The notes beneath the pieces are model-generated. The model did no database searches and had not been told where the DNA came from. It worked only from the letters and a program-made list of their open reading frames with translations. A stretch of 64,000 nucleotides of DNA, from positions 38,555,288 to 38,619,287 of the forward strand of contig OV884015.1 of the NCBI GenBank assembly GCA_930367205.1, given 5' to 3'. The translations under genes were made by a program, and so were the position numbers. Positions 1 through 50,439 of the stretch are shown one piece after another (position 1 is the stretch's first letter; each line of letters starts with the position of its first letter). Origin of the DNA: Acanthosoma haemorrhoidale (lineage: Eukaryota > Arthropoda > Insecta > Hemiptera > Acanthosomatidae).

Positions 1-59
1 CAGAAGAGACACTAGCTATTGCTATATAATATCACACTAATATTATTCCTTGAACTCAC

Positions 60-37190
<37,131 letters not shown>

Positions 37191-38317
37191 CTGAAACAAT
37201 TAGCATAGTCATTTAAAATATTGTTAATGTAAGGGTAGTAACATTGAAATAAAATGAATAAATGCGGAGGTAAATTTAATTAGATCCAGGTTAACTTTTT
37301 ACCAAAGCTGATAAGCTTCGTAATTAGCTTTAAGCCACAAAATGTCATATAAAGAAGAGCTAAGTAAAGCGCTAGATAAGACTGTACATTGCTGAGAACG
37401 AACAGATAATTCTTGATAGTCTGTCTGTAAGCTCTACTATAGCAGTCACGAAAATGATTCAATCTACCTGAAATTTCAATAGTACATACAGAAAATCTCG
37501 AAATATTCTAATAAATTGTTGGTAGGATTAAAAAAAATGACCAAGTTTCACTAAAGTTTCAGATTTCTCAAGTCCCAGTTCCGAGGCTATTAAATAATTA
37601 ACATAATGATTTTTTCACTTGCCCAGGCACACCAAAGATGGTGGCGCAAAAATAGTTTTAAAGGGATTAACAAAAATAAACTGCAGAGAGGCAATTATAA
37701 TTAAAAATCCCGACCCCAACCTGTTTTATTTTATGGCATGTCAACCACAAGGGTCATTGATTCCCACTTGTATGCGATCATTTTCTTGATTTTGCTTTTC
37801 CAGAGCGACTTTTAAATTATTTTGTAAAAAGCCTGGAAATTTTTTTTTTAACATAGTTTGATACTATTAAACACAGCAATCAGATACCTTATGGACCCGA
37901 TCTAGAATGTCAGTAAAAAGAGAAAAAGGAAGAGATCACGAGAAAAATAGTAATAAATAATGAGAATAATCGCTTGAATGACCATTGACAAAATATGTTG
38001 AAGTATTTTTGAAGAGTCCAGGAGGTGGAGTACTTCAAATATTGTTTCTTCATAAATGGCAAGGGGTTCAGAACAAAAAGAGGAGATGGCATATAATCTC
38101 CGTTCCTCCTCACTCCCACGACATTAGACCGAAACATACTTTACATGGCTATGCAAATGTTTTTTTGTTTTTTTAATTTCAAAACCTCAAACAAAATAAT
38201 ACAATGTACAAAAAATAATAAAATAATTGGATTACATATTTCTCCTCTTTCTGCATTTACATGCATTATGAAACCCAAAAATCAAAAATGCAAATGTATG
38301 ATTACATTAAATACGCT
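37191..38317. other. Upstream fibrillin intron or 5' flank, nothing recognised
   Basis: Expected to be intron upstream of w1. No exon for the signal peptide and FUN start was found here. Confidence 0.5.
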
Positions 38318-38482
38318 TATGATGACTGTAAGCTCAGATCCACAGCATCCATTGCTAGGGTGGGTTTCATTAACCATCAAGTAGCTATGGTTCAGTCTGT
38401 TATGGCCAATCCCTAGACGATCCAACACGATTTCCTGTTTTCTGTTGGATCTGTATGATGTAACCCCAGATTCAACGCGATT
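38318..38482 (-). mobile_element. Non-LTR retrotransposon C-terminal relic
   Basis: A 55-codon open stretch on the minus strand reads LDRLGIGHNRLNHSYLMVNE then CCGSELTV, matching the 'LRIGHTRLTHSYL...C..C...LTV' motif that follows RNase H in I-clade-like LINEs. Flanks are not recognisable. Confidence 0.65.
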
Positions 38483-39938
38483 TTTGTTTTTAGACTAGAA
38501 TCGTATCACACAAACATAAGATTATTTTTATTTATTGAAACAAAAAATTTGAATATGTAGCGATAAATAAGTGGCCGGAGGAAACCGACGAAAGCTCTCG
38601 CCCCTGATACGAAGGAGCCAGAGATCTCCGGAGAAATGAAGCGTGGAGGGCTGCGAAGGGAGGCTATCTCTAATCCCCAGCTATAAATAGTGGTGCATCT
38701 GTCCAGCCAAGATAAAGTGCATTTAGCTCCAAGATCTGATGCAGGAGTGACATCCTGCTGCTCAGTTTCATCACTTCCGCCACGTGTTCATATCGAAGTG
38801 GCTCTGACATGTCAGAGTCCCTACAATTCACTATGTCACTCGCTATATTTTTGGGCAGCGGCGGCAAATTGATTTCAAGTGGAATAGAGCTAGTTATACT
38901 GACGAGGAAGAACTATATATTACTTTGGGGCTAGTTGCAAAACAATAAATCTATAGCCAGCGAAACATTGCCAGCACAGTGACTGAATATAATTTTACGC
39001 ACGGGGATGAACGAATACATGAAACATACATTACTTAATTATCTATGTGAATGAAAAAAACAAATTTATTTGAACTAAGAAAAACGATTCTGTATTTAGA
39101 AGTGTTTTCACACAATCCAAATTTCTAATATAAGTCTCACATGTATACCTGGCCAGTCCGAAAGTAATCTACGCCAGTCAAAAAGACCTGTAGTAAATGA
39201 GGGAAATAGACTCGATAGGCGAACATTTGATGACCGTTGATTGGGCCCTACTACTGCCAAGGAAATATAAGCGAACTAGAAGAGTGTGGACTCATTTGTA
39301 GCATGCATTCTTTACATATACAACACTTATTCAAGTGTAATGAGAGTGATGCCTAGGGCGAAGTTCGACAAGCGTGATCTTAAATATGTAGGTAACATAA
39401 TAAAAACAAAATTCATTTACAGCTGCTTAGTAAAAGACGAGTTCATTAATTTAAACAAAAACTCCTTGGTCTTGCCTCAATATAATTTATTAAACAATAA
39501 CGTTTTGTTAAGCTGTTGTCCACTTTTGATGACGGGTTTGGCTGGCTATTGTGGAGGAGTTTTGTTTGGATAAACCCACATCCACCACCAGCTTTATAAC
39601 AAGATTTGGATAGCTTACATCTCTCGAGTAGCCCATGAATGTTAAATGGTTAATGCCGGATTGTGGAAGGGTACAGTAAATTATCACAGCTTTTTTGTCT
39701 TTCAACAACTGTTAATTTATTTTTATTTTTTCAAAAAGCGCTTTCGAGAGTTCTAAGCTATCATTTTAAGTTTTCTAAAATAAAAAGTCAAATGATAAAA
39801 ATCTTACCAACGCTTACGAAGACGTACTAAATTCTATTCTTAAACGTAACAATAGCCACAAGAGTGGTATTTCTAAAAATAAAATTCAAATACGACGCAC
39901 ATGTAATAAACAATTAACATTTAAAAAATAAAATCGAG
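38483..39938. other. Unassigned DNA
   Basis: Contains small open frames near 38670-38870 on both strands and 39286-39573, none recognised. No gene is called. Confidence 0.5.
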
Positions 39939-40198
39939 AATTGAAGGGTTTGCTGCAAAAAGGAGGTAGCTCCAATTTTTCCATTTGTTGGGAAACCAAA
40001 CAAAACGTTTAAAAAATTTTAAGTTATGTAAAAATATTGTTGTTGCTTACTTTTAATTATGGTGTTTACATATTATGATTGGAGCTGCATCCTTTTTGTT
40101 CCAAACAAAAGAGGTTTTTTTTTTACACAAGAAAGTGTTTCTAACTCCCAACAGATATGGGATGGAGCTACCTCCTTTTTGCAGCAAACCCTTCAATT
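39939..40198. mobile_element. 260-base MITE with 36-base perfect inverted repeats
   Basis: aattgaagggtttgctgcaa at the left, continuing to gctcca, is perfectly repeated in inverted form at the right end (ggagctacctcctttttgca to cttcaatt). A second, diverged copy of part of the repeat (ggagctgcatcctttttgtt) lies inside near 40080. No coding capacity. Superfamily not assigned. Confidence 0.85.
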
Positions 40199-40417
40199 AT
40201 GAAATAACCATTAAAAACTCTAAAAATTATTAAAAACACAGCAATATATCAATCTCGTGTCTATTCACCTAATTGATTATGTGGGATATTTAAAGCTCTT
40301 AAAATAATATCCCCTTCAACTTTAAACAATGACTGTACGAACACTTCCACGCTCTTCTCTCTACGAATGACTTTGTCCAGGAAGTGACTTTCTAAGCATA
40401 CGTGTGTTCGCTATTTC

Positions 40418-41115
40418 TTACTTTTCATTTATATTATCCAACATAAGGGAATCTAATTTTATTCCAATGTTTTCCAGGCTACTAATTAATATTTTATCGT
40501 TTGTATGGTGTAGCAATGCAACTTTATATGATCCCTCATGGTGTCTTTCCTGCCAAGTAAGTGTTGGTAGATGTTCTTTGCATGTAATTGATAATTTTCT
40601 GTTTGTTCTACCAACATAAGATTTATTCTGGTCTATACACGCCCTATCTATATTTTAATCGAATTGGGTCTTTAGTGTGGGGAATCAAGTAGAGAACACT
40701 TATTTTACTTTTGAAGGCAACACCAATGGCCGTTTTTTTTTTCAAAATATTCCTTAATTTGTCGGATGTATTTCTCAGCTATGGAATGGATATATTTCTC
40801 AGATATAGATAGTGCACCATTTTTTGATATCCAGAGTATTTTATCTATCTTCGTTAATATTTTTTACTCAATATTCCGTTTTAATCTCGTTATCATGTCT
40901 ATATCATATCCGTTGGCTATTGCTACATGGTGTATATGTCTCATTTCTTTTTCATAATCATCCCTGTCTAGTGGGATGTTATATAATCTCCTAGTCCATG
41001 AATAGTTGGAAGAGAATGCATGGTGGTTGAGGAGGGAAAGAGTATTTGCATAAACATTAAGTGGAAATCTCATTATGATGAAGTACCTGAATAAATTACA
41101 AACTGAAGAAAACAC
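40418..41115 (-). mobile_element. Penelope-like element relic with GIY-YIG segment
   Basis: The minus strand from 41115 to 40864 reads LYNIPLDRDDYEKEMRHIH then IANGYDIDMITRL, matching the segment that follows reverse transcriptase in Penelope-like elements. The stretch 40648-40418 reads NKSYVGRTNRKLS...CKEHLPTL, the YVG.T.R...R..EH core of a GIY-YIG endonuclease, ending at a stop. The two lie in different frames with decayed sequence between. The RT core upstream is missing. Confidence 0.75.
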
Positions 41116-41299
41116 CGGAATTTAAAGAGTACATTATTTAACTTTTGTCACAATCAAAGTAAAAGTAGATATAGTGCCAACTAGGATCATCGAGGTACAT
41201 GTGAAGGGTTATCGATTCCAGTTGCTACATCAAGCGGCTAGCGAATCAAGAAGGCGTCCTTAGCTCATGAAGGCAAGTTCAAGCTTTAATTATAATCAA

Positions 41300-41660
41300 T
41301 GAGAGGAAGAAGAAGAAAGAGAAGAACCGCAGAAGCCTCACGAATGAAGGGAAAAGCTAACTGTTCGCAGAAAGTCTGCGGTATGAGCGCCGCTGATCGG
41401 ATGTTGAGAAATGGTCATTAGCTAATCAGTTAATTATTTTGCGGTTGAGGGGACCGTGGGACCTCTCCTGCCTGCGTCGGGTTACAGACCCGCTGTTTTG
41501 TCAATCAATACAGCCAATTTTTTTTTATTACGGTTAATAACTTAGTAGGTCGGAATAGACTGCGACTAGCCTAGCAACTCTTCTGCTACGATTGCTCGGG
41601 ACCAACTGTCACTAGTCGTTAGGGTTGACTTGAACGGTCAAGAATATCAGGTTAGAGTTA
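41300..41660. other. GC-richer unassigned segment
   Basis: Contains GC-rich stretches such as gaccgtgggacctctcctgc. No open frame or known repeat was recognised. Confidence 0.3.
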
Positions 41661-42759
41661 CTGCAACCAGACCCACGCTATTGCTCAAGAGGTCATGACT
41701 ATTTATATAATTTGTATTAGAGTTTGTTTTTTTTGGTCGCATGCACACTATATTCAGTTACATTTTGTAACTGTCTCCTACGGGTTCACTAAAATGTAGA
41801 AAGTGTGAAATGTAGAACCTATCATGGTCACAAACTTGTGAAATAATGCAGCAACTTGGTGCTTTGAGTTTCAGTGGTATCATCATCATTTCACCAAGGA
41901 AAAGTAATCAAAAACGGATCCCCTTAACAACGATTTCTATTTATTGGTTCTTAATTATATCTGTTGAAGAAGGCATGGCAATAAAAATAAATACTTGTAA
42001 TTATTATTTATTATGGATGGAAACATCTATAAAATGTATCCTAGATAACATGCGACGCCACTTGAAATATCCAGTGGGTCAATAGCCAAGAGGGTCTATA
42101 TGACCTCCTAAACCTCGACCATGTAACCCTAAACTGTAGAGAGTACTTTTTAGATCCCTTACAAACTAAAATCTGGCATATTCCGAATACTTGAATAGCA
42201 CTAAGCTAATATCGTATAAATTAGTCATACATATATATATTTTTTAAATATTGATTTATTTTTTTCTTCATAGATATCATTCGTTCACCTCCTTAAAACG
42301 GTGATTTTTTTTCTCTTGAAATATTACTGTTTTTCTCTGGAAACTGTGATGCTTTCTCTAAAATTAATGGCATTTCCATATTAAAGTGATGATGGTGTGA
42401 AAAGTGTTTATATTAAAACACATGTCATTCCACAGCTAAATTATTCTTTACATAGTCTTTACATTAATAAACTCTGTTATTGACAACCTTTATTTTATTT
42501 ATTTACTAGTTTTTCAAACTATTGCTAAGTACATATTATAATATAAGTGCTGCTTAAAAAAAAAAAATCTATTCGGTTATAGACAATACTTCCAAAAAAA
42601 CCCAAAATCATCAGTGAGTCTGTAAATACTCAATAGGCTGTAAATACTGATGCTTTTATCGACATGGCAAATCAAGACATTGATGTTTAACTTTTTTGCC
42701 ATCTCTAGTCACAAGACACGTCATAAAGCAACAGACCCGACAGCGTAAGGTCGCTTTCT

Positions 42760-43075
42760 ATCTAAAAATTTAGAGGGTAGAATTAGCTAGATGGTTGGGC
42801 TAGATTAAGAGGCGTGAATTACCCTGCTATTGTTATTAAGGCCGTGTACGATCCAAGGCGGCAATGACGTTAATGTGGGAAAGTCCCGAACCGTACATGG
42901 TACCGCGTACTACGGGTGCTCGCCGCGATTACAGCCCGGGTCGAACAAGTACCAACTGTGAAGTTACTAATGCTAGGCTGTTAGTGGAATAGCAGTCCTT
43001 AGCCGTATCAGCCCTTTTGAGCCTGGGGCACTTTTCGACGCCTCTGTACCTCCACCGCTCTGGGCCGCTTTTTTT
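42760..43075. other. GC-rich unassigned segment
   Basis: Notably CpG-rich (ggtaccgcgtactacgggtg, cgccgcgattacagcccggg) between AT-rich flanks. It ends in a T-run and a (ga)n tract at 43066-43105. It may be a transposon fragment; no similarity recognised. Confidence 0.3.
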
Positions 43076-46000
43076 CTCTTTTTTTTTTTTTGAGAGAGAG
43101 AGATAATTTCATTTTATGTAACATGGGCTCATCATATAGTTTAAAGACGCCAGAGCTCCTCTAAACAAAAACTAAAATACACTTCATGCATAAAACTAAA
43201 TGATTCACTTAATTATATGTAGGAAAACTGAAACAAAAACATCTACAACTAAATTACTAATTTCTAACAGTCCTTAAGGATAAAATGTCTTTAAGTATCT
43301 TCTTTCTAGTTGAAACATTATGCACAACTCTTTTTATAAAGTTATTGTTGCTACTCTTACAATTTTCAAGAGACCTTAATGTTTAAAGGTACTTATACTA
43401 AGCTATAAATAACGTCAATTGCAATCATGTAGACTGTATATGGTAGCAGCCCTAGGGACTGCCACTTTGAACTATTGAAGGAGGAAAGACCGGTGTCTCC
43501 GTATTGCATGTTCCGAAGCTGAATGTATCAATGCAAGGTGCACTGTGTGAATTAGCATTTGACATTGATATCAGGTACATATCATCTACTCGCCGTTTCT
43601 TCAATTATGAACTAAATTTGATTTTTTTTTTTTAATATATTTATAAACAAAATAAAGAAAATAAAAAATGAATAAACCGTATTGACGGACCCTGGTGTGA
43701 GACAGGTACTAAGCCAGGGGTTTCATGAGTACTTAACAAATAATTGAGAAAAATAACTCGGTATTTTTGACCATTATATTTGCTAAACTATCTCGATCCG
43801 TCAAACTTAAAATCGCCTATTTAATTATAAATTAAATAAAAATTCTTAAACTTAAGAAAAAAATGTTGAATGAAACATGTTTTTATGAAAAATCAAACAT
43901 TCGCTTTTTTTAATACGCATTTGCTTCTACAATATGAAAAACAACTGTTATATAAATATCGATAAAAAGAAAATATTCACATTTTCTATTCAAATTAGAG
44001 CCGTTTTTATTGCTGTTTATATAACCACCCTCACTATTAAAATAATGTTTTACCATGAGTTGAAACGATACAAGTTTATTTGATATTTGTTTGTAGAATA
44101 TTACTTTTGACAGAGAATTGAATTCATTATTTATTTAATAAACTCATATTTTATTTCGATATTGATGATTTTTCAGCTCATAATTTATTTATTTGTTACC
44201 AATGGCTAGTGACAAAAATGGAAAAATTTGAACATTTACTCAACTTAGGAGTCCTTTAAAAATTCAAATATCATTCTTTATCATTCTATGTTTTTCGTAT
44301 TTCAGTTTCTGGTGACAATTTCACATATAAATATCTATAAAATATTTATAGTTGTCAAATTTTAGTCTAGATGATGAGGCGAAACGTTGACATTTATCAT
44401 ATTACATTATTATAAAAAGTAAATTAGATAAATTTGTTTTTCTAAATTTTATGACAATGTTCGTAAAACAGTTTTTCATTAAAGAACATAACCTTTTATT
44501 TACCTCGTTCGAAAAGTCCCGTCACAAACAATTAAAAATAGTTGATCATAAAAGATCATAACGTAGCCAATTAAAATAAAGAGAATGTGAGTGGGGAGGG
44601 GTAGGTTATCGTGAGGTAGCCAGCTGTGAAACAGAAGCGGCATGAAGAGATTTGATTAACACGCACATGGCATGTTCACTAACACAGATTATTTACTGTT
44701 CTGACGCACGAAAGATGTTTTCGGGCTTTACAGTTAACTGTAGATAGGAATTGACTTGCCCAATGCTGCTTCCTCTTCATGCTGAGCTAGGAAAATGGGT
44801 CAGGCCAATATTCCCATGTATTTGAAACAGGGTAGCACACAGCCGAATAGGTAGGATACGAGTCAAGTGAAACCATGATGAGCTATGCGAGTGCTTAAGT
44901 GTAAAAACTTGTTTATGACCTTTCCTCTTATAACAAATAACAAAACGGCATGGCGGGCACTGTTTAAAATAATTTGGTTTTTCTGCATTCAACATATCTA
45001 CAAGCGAAGATACTTTAGAAGCAAACAATTCAGGTATTTGGGCACCCGATCCGTTCCAGGCTAGCTCTTGATTTCTCCATTTTCCTTATCTCATCTATGA
45101 AGGAATCATGCTCCTTCCTCATCTTATCCCTCCCGACTGTATTAAACCACACCCCTGCCCTACACTGTCTCCAGTTTTTGGGGCCATTACTGGGGCAAAC
45201 CTACATATTGCAAAATTGTGTAAAATTTCAAGCCTCGAATACATGCTGAGGCTGACCCTACATGTTTAATAGTAACGCGATTATTATTATAATCATTGAG
45301 TCTGTTGATTAAAATTTTATTTTTTATATATAATTTAGATAAAAAATGTCGCTAGAGAACCCCCCCCCCCCCGTCCCCATCGCTTCCTTCCCCTTGGTGC
45401 GCTGCTGATTCAATATCCACCATAGTGTGCACTGGGAGAGATGTTTCCCCTCTCAGTGTTTTGTCTTCAGTTTTCTTTTGAAATGAAATTTAAAAAATAC
45501 TTTAATCTGGGACATTGTCTATGAATAATAAAATAGGTAAGTCTGGTTGAGGAAAAAAAAAACTCATATCATCACATTGGTATTGTAAGTTTAAAATAAT
45601 AATTGGTCTATGTAGATATGTGATGACTACAGTGTACCCACAACAAAATATCACAATACAAAACATAAATGCGTACAGGTAAAAACGTAAAGGAAGGAAT
45701 TATTACAAGGAGAAAAAGAGCGTGAAAAGTTGATAGGATGTATTAAAATAGGAAATGAAAAACAATAAGCAGGATAATAATGACGAATTATGAATTGTTA
45801 AATTAAAGGGAAATAAAGAACACGTAAATAAAGAAGAAAAATAATAGTCTTAAAGGAAAATTTGAGGACGGTCTTAAAAAATGTTTTTTTAACTATTTCC
45901 AATGCTCAATGAAATAATTATGGTAAGTGAAATACTACTAGGGTGCGATGTAGCATTACCGAGAAATGTAACAATGAATGCATTTAGGAAAAAATGGAAA

Positions 46001-46289
46001 CAAGTATAAAAATATGAAAAATTATGAACTTATATTGGTTCCACGTCGATGCACTTATTTTGTTTAAGTCAAAAATATCTTTGTAATATTTAAGTGACCC
46101 ACTTTAGTATCCGGAATGCAGTGTTGACTGGTTCGACGGAATTTGAGGCACTGTTAGTTTTGAGTGTATTGAGTATTAGTTATAATATCTTATCCATCCT
46201 GGGCTTGTTAAATGATCAATTTTTGTTTCACACTTCAGCCCAGAGAAAAGTCCATAGTTAAAGATTTGGAGAGTTGATTAAAAGGAGAA

Positions 46290-46530
46290 TGTCTATAGGA
46301 CTTGAGTTCCAAAGATTTGTGGCACTCGAAATGGACGGTCGAAGGAAGCAGATTTTGAGAGAGTGGTAATGCCGGTCAGAAGGGCGGGATGTATTTTTGC
46401 ACGTAGGACGCATTGAATTTTTGTAGTACTAAAGAAGAGGATGAACTGGCGACGTGCAAAAGGGTGCAACCGTCCCAACTCGGAGTGGTGCTGCGAATGC
46501 GACGCTTTCTTCAAGACACAGGAGGTAGAC
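46290..46530 (-). mobile_element. Possible non-LTR retrotransposon C-terminal relic
   Basis: A 73-codon frame on the minus strand (RRQFILFFSTTKIQ..., then SASFDRPFRVPQIFGTQ) is weakly like the end of CR1/jockey-type RTs ('F.RSF.V...RLWN.LP'). Downstream frames are broken. Confidence 0.3.
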
Positions 46531-47607
46531 CCCCTAGAGGGTGAATATCACCGTCACGTGATGAGTATTAATAAATAGATGCAAGTGACAACTGACGTAG
46601 TCCTGCCACAGAGCCCAATCTTATCTTGATTTACCCTCCCGCCCTATTAACATTCCACTTGCACCACGCCTTCGCCAGCCAGCCCTTAGTCCTTTTTTAT
46701 TTATTCATATCATCACAATTTGTTCCGGTTTTTCTCTATCCTTCGCTCGTTTTTTTTTCTTCTTATTCACCGTCCTTGGTTCGGGACCGATATACATATA
46801 TAATCCGGTATGCAATCGATAATCGGTTATGAAAATTCGATTACGGGCGAAGGTTTGGATCAGGCCGTTAATCGCTTAATTTTATCGCGAAATTAAATCA
46901 TGTTAAATCCCCGGCTTGAATGTTAGGCACATGATAATTTACTTTCATAAATGGTATTTTTCCACAGTTCAGTAGATTGTTTGAAGAAACGTGGCACCAA
47001 TTAACTATACAGATTTTTCGTAAGCCCATTCGAAACCCTTGGAGTGCGTTTGTATCATTAACCCTTTTGTCAAGTAATCACGATGACAAACTTAAAAATG
47101 AAACATGAAACCCACTAGCGGCCGATATACACTCAAACTGAAAAAATTAAGTAAAGACAAAATTTTCTGTTTAGACATACATGTAGACCATGTTGAAGGT
47201 ACGTTTAACATTTTAGATTTATCCGACTAGTTGAATTTAGACCCTCTTCCTTCGGACCTTGCAATAATTGTATGATTATTTTTATCTCAAGCGGTGTTTT
47301 CTTTGCACCCGTCACGGTCACGGGACGTCCAATTCCTGCTTGTACTTCTAACCAGGTCGCGGTGCTGTTTTACTCAGGATTTTTTGGACATATTTGAAAT
47401 TTGTAGTGCTACTCATATATAATGTTGTAACTCGTGGACTTATCTGAAAACAAAATAACTGTTTCAGTGAGCAATTTCTTCACTTGCAGCTTTTTAAAAT
47501 ATAAGGGGTCTATTCCCACTAGGATGGAACACCCTTCCTACTCATAAACAAGAGTACTATCATCATAACACACACTTTGATGTGTCCGCCGGAAACACAT
47601 CAAATTG

Positions 47608-47952
47608 TTTGACTCGTTGCAGCAACTAACCAACCCAGTGTTTAACACTATGGCCCTCCCGCATCGATGGCAACAGACTGTCGGGGAAAAATTAGGTTAA
47701 GAATTAGTATGTAAATTAGTTTTAAGTTTGATAAAAAAGGTGAGTCCCATCACCTTTATTAGTCAGTTTAGTTCAGTTAATGTGTATCGTTGTACTTGTT
47801 TATTCAATATATAATTTTTATAAAATAACAAAACCTGTTTATAATGTAACGATGCTACATGAAATACAAGAATGATTTGTAAATGGATTAACCTGAGGAT
47901 TTATAATTACATATAATTATCTGTAAATTTAAAGGGGCTATGAAAGAAAAAA
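47608..47952 (+). repeat. A-tailed interspersed repeat, copy 1 (left arm of inverted pair)
   Basis: A 345-base unit from tttgactcgttgcag to aaaggggctatgaaagaaaa, A-rich at its end. Nearly the same unit lies inverted at 48603-48959, and a shorter copy in the same orientation at 56757-56866. The A-rich end and variable 5' length suggest a retroposon (SINE or truncated LINE). Confidence 0.75.
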
Positions 47953-48602
47953 AAATGATAACACAATTCTATTGCACTAGCTGGTATGAATACATGCTAC
48001 ACATTATATAACACGCATATTCACACCTGTCGCTCAAGGATGAATTAAATGCTAAATTCAGTGAGTACTTACAGGGGCGATAGATCAGCCAGAAACAGTC
48101 ACGGACAACGGTGACAAATAATGAGATAGATGTATTCTGAGATAATGCAAACATCGAATACCTGCCGCATAGGATTGTCACCTGCCCAGCGTAGGAAGGC
48201 TTCCTAGGAGGGAGTGGTGTCCAGCTATCAGGAAGTGGGTGGGTGTGATATATAGGCTTAATTCTTCATTGGAACAACCTATAACGCAATTTATACCTTC
48301 CTCTGCTTATTCACGTTATTAATATCGGCCGACATATCTTTACTCTATAATAACAAAGCCTTCGCTTTTCTCATACTGTCTTCCTAGGAGTGAAGCATTA
48401 TCTGATTTGCCGAAGTGGTCGTTCCTTCCGCGGAAGAAATCCGATATCGTGAGGGCGAGAAATTTTACCTAGTGGTCCCCACCCGACGTCCGGGAAAATA
48501 CTACCAACCACATTAAAATTTATGGTTAAATAATGACTTTGTTTTTAAACATATCTGGCTCAATATCACAATAGTTCCAAAAGGTCATTGTGATCACTTT
48601 TT
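47953..48602. other. Spacer between the inverted repeat copies
   Basis: No gene or repeat recognised; GC content is slightly higher near 48160-48240. Confidence 0.5.
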
Positions 48603-48959
48603 TTTTCTCTTCATATCCCCTTTAAATTTACAAATAATTATATACAATTATAGATCCTCGGGCGAATCTATTTACAAATTATTTTTGTATTTCCTGTAGT
48701 GTCGCTACATTATATACAGGTTTTGTTATTTTATAAAAATTATATAATGGAATAAACAAGTATAATGATACACATTATGACTAGACTGAACTGACTTTAA
48801 TAAAGGTGATGGGGCTCACATTTTTTATCAAACTTAAAAGTAACTTACATAGTAATTCTTAACCTAATTTTTCCTCGGCATTCTGTTGCCATCGATGCGG
48901 GAGGGGTGGTGGGGTCAGATTGTTAAACACTGGGTTTTGAGGAACTGCAACGAGTCAAA
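48603..48959 (-). repeat. A-tailed interspersed repeat, copy 2 (right arm, inverted)
   Basis: Reverse complement matches copy 1 over its length, including cccgcatcgatggcaacaga and gtaaatttaaagggg. With copy 1 it forms an inverted pair about 650 bases apart. Confidence 0.75.
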
Positions 48960-49787
48960 AAAACTTGAAGAATAGGGGGTTTACCACCCTTCCTAGGATT
49001 TCTAACAGAATGAATAGTAATCCAAAATGTAATCGAAAGAAAGAAAATTTTATTATAACAATTATTATAATGATAATAAGACTCATTAAACTTATAATAA
49101 TTATAGATTCATCAATACAAAAATGAATAACTCTTAAATACGGATCAAGAATCAATTTAATTATTATATTCATGAATTTAAGATTACCTTTTTAGTGATC
49201 ATCAATTTTAAATAATTTATATTTTTAAAACTTTAGTTAAAAAAACTATTAACCTTAACAGTTAAAAATATAATTTATAAAATAAGCTTTAAAACTTACT
49301 TCCACTTTATAATTCCAGTCTAAAATCGTATTTGACTTTAAAGCTCTCTTGATATACCATAAATAAATTCACAATTTATCGCTTAAAATTTCAGTCACCT
49401 TATCAATATTTAACTAGCCACAAAATAAGGGGGAAGAAATATAGCTGTGATTTCGGCCATATCACTATTTTTTCTCATTAACAAATAATGGTTGATCTAG
49501 TTCGCAAACCTTTAGTGCCCTATGACGTGAAATTTTCTTCTATGTCTAGTATTCTTAATATTCCGTTGCCCTTTTTTTTATACCGCCCTTTTATTTATTA
49601 TTCATTTATAATCATTTATAATAATTTATAATTAAAAAATATCCATTGAATGAGATGGACTGCTTGTACTACTTAGGAGTCGCGTTTTAAGGAGTTTCTT
49701 CAAGCTGACATATTGGCTTACTGTAAAAAAATATGATCCTGATGATGAAGCCTACCTTCGGGTTAAGGTATAGTTAGAGCCTGCCTA

Positions 49788-50036
49788 AAGACTTAGGACA
49801 TCTCCTGAACGGCCGGTCATCCTCCACCGCACGTTTCCGAGGATTGCCGTGGAAGGCGAAGACATATGGAATACTATTAAGCGGAGAAGACCTAGCGGTA
49901 CTCCGGGCGGGACACGTAGCTCACGAGGGTCCCCCATTGTCTTGGCCGAGAATCCAGAGCATCCCCTTAATAACAGATATCGCCTGCTGTCACAGCGAGC
50001 GGGCTCAGGTCTAAGGTCGGCCGTGGTTATCGGTTA
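49788..50036 (+). pseudogene. Open frame of possible retroelement ORF1 origin
   Basis: An 82-codon plus-strand frame, GC-rich, Arg/Pro/Ser/Gly-rich (RRRPSGTPGGTRSSRG) then NNRYRLLSQ, which loosely resembles the 'NRF..L' segment of jockey-type ORF1/gag proteins. No zinc knuckles, and the frame ends at 50036. Identity uncertain. Confidence 0.25.
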
Positions 50037-50439
50037 GGCCGTTCCCTTTGTGACCTGATAGAAGGAACTATCACGCAAAGCCTCCGGGGATAAGTAACCG
50101 TAGCATACCCATTGTATTGTCCCGTATCTCCGGGTGTACTCCCAGCAAGGGAATAACGGCCTAAGTATGTCCCGACTATCTGATTGTAAGGATACAAAGC
50201 TTCCTCTCCCTTTTCTGCGATTCAAGGGCCCGAAAGAGCTGCGAAGTATGCCAACTTTTCCACACATTGAACTAATTTTGTACTATTTAGATAATTACTG
50301 GACCATTGGTCTCACCAGACTGGCCTCAATTGTTTTTTCTGAATTATATATAGACAAAATAAAGGTCGTAGAATGTAGAGGAACAGTATTCCAACTAAAT
50401 TTGACCCACTATTAACGCCTCGTGAGGAAGATCTTTAAT

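Larger units (their letters stand above)
41661..47600. other. Gene-poor stretch
   Basis: Apart from the GC-rich segment at 42760-43075 and the LINE trace at 46290-46530, this is AT-rich with only short unrecognised frames. A C-run lies at 45359-45371. Confidence 0.5.

Noticed and set aside
46626..46640. Donor GGAGG|gtaaat on the minus strand as the fibrillin exon before PNVC
   Set aside because: Correct phase and a Gly codon, but the frame meets a stop 22 codons upstream with no Met or signal peptide.
47608..48959. Single foldback DNA transposon
   Set aside because: A-rich inner ends and a third, 5'-truncated copy fit a retroposon pair better.
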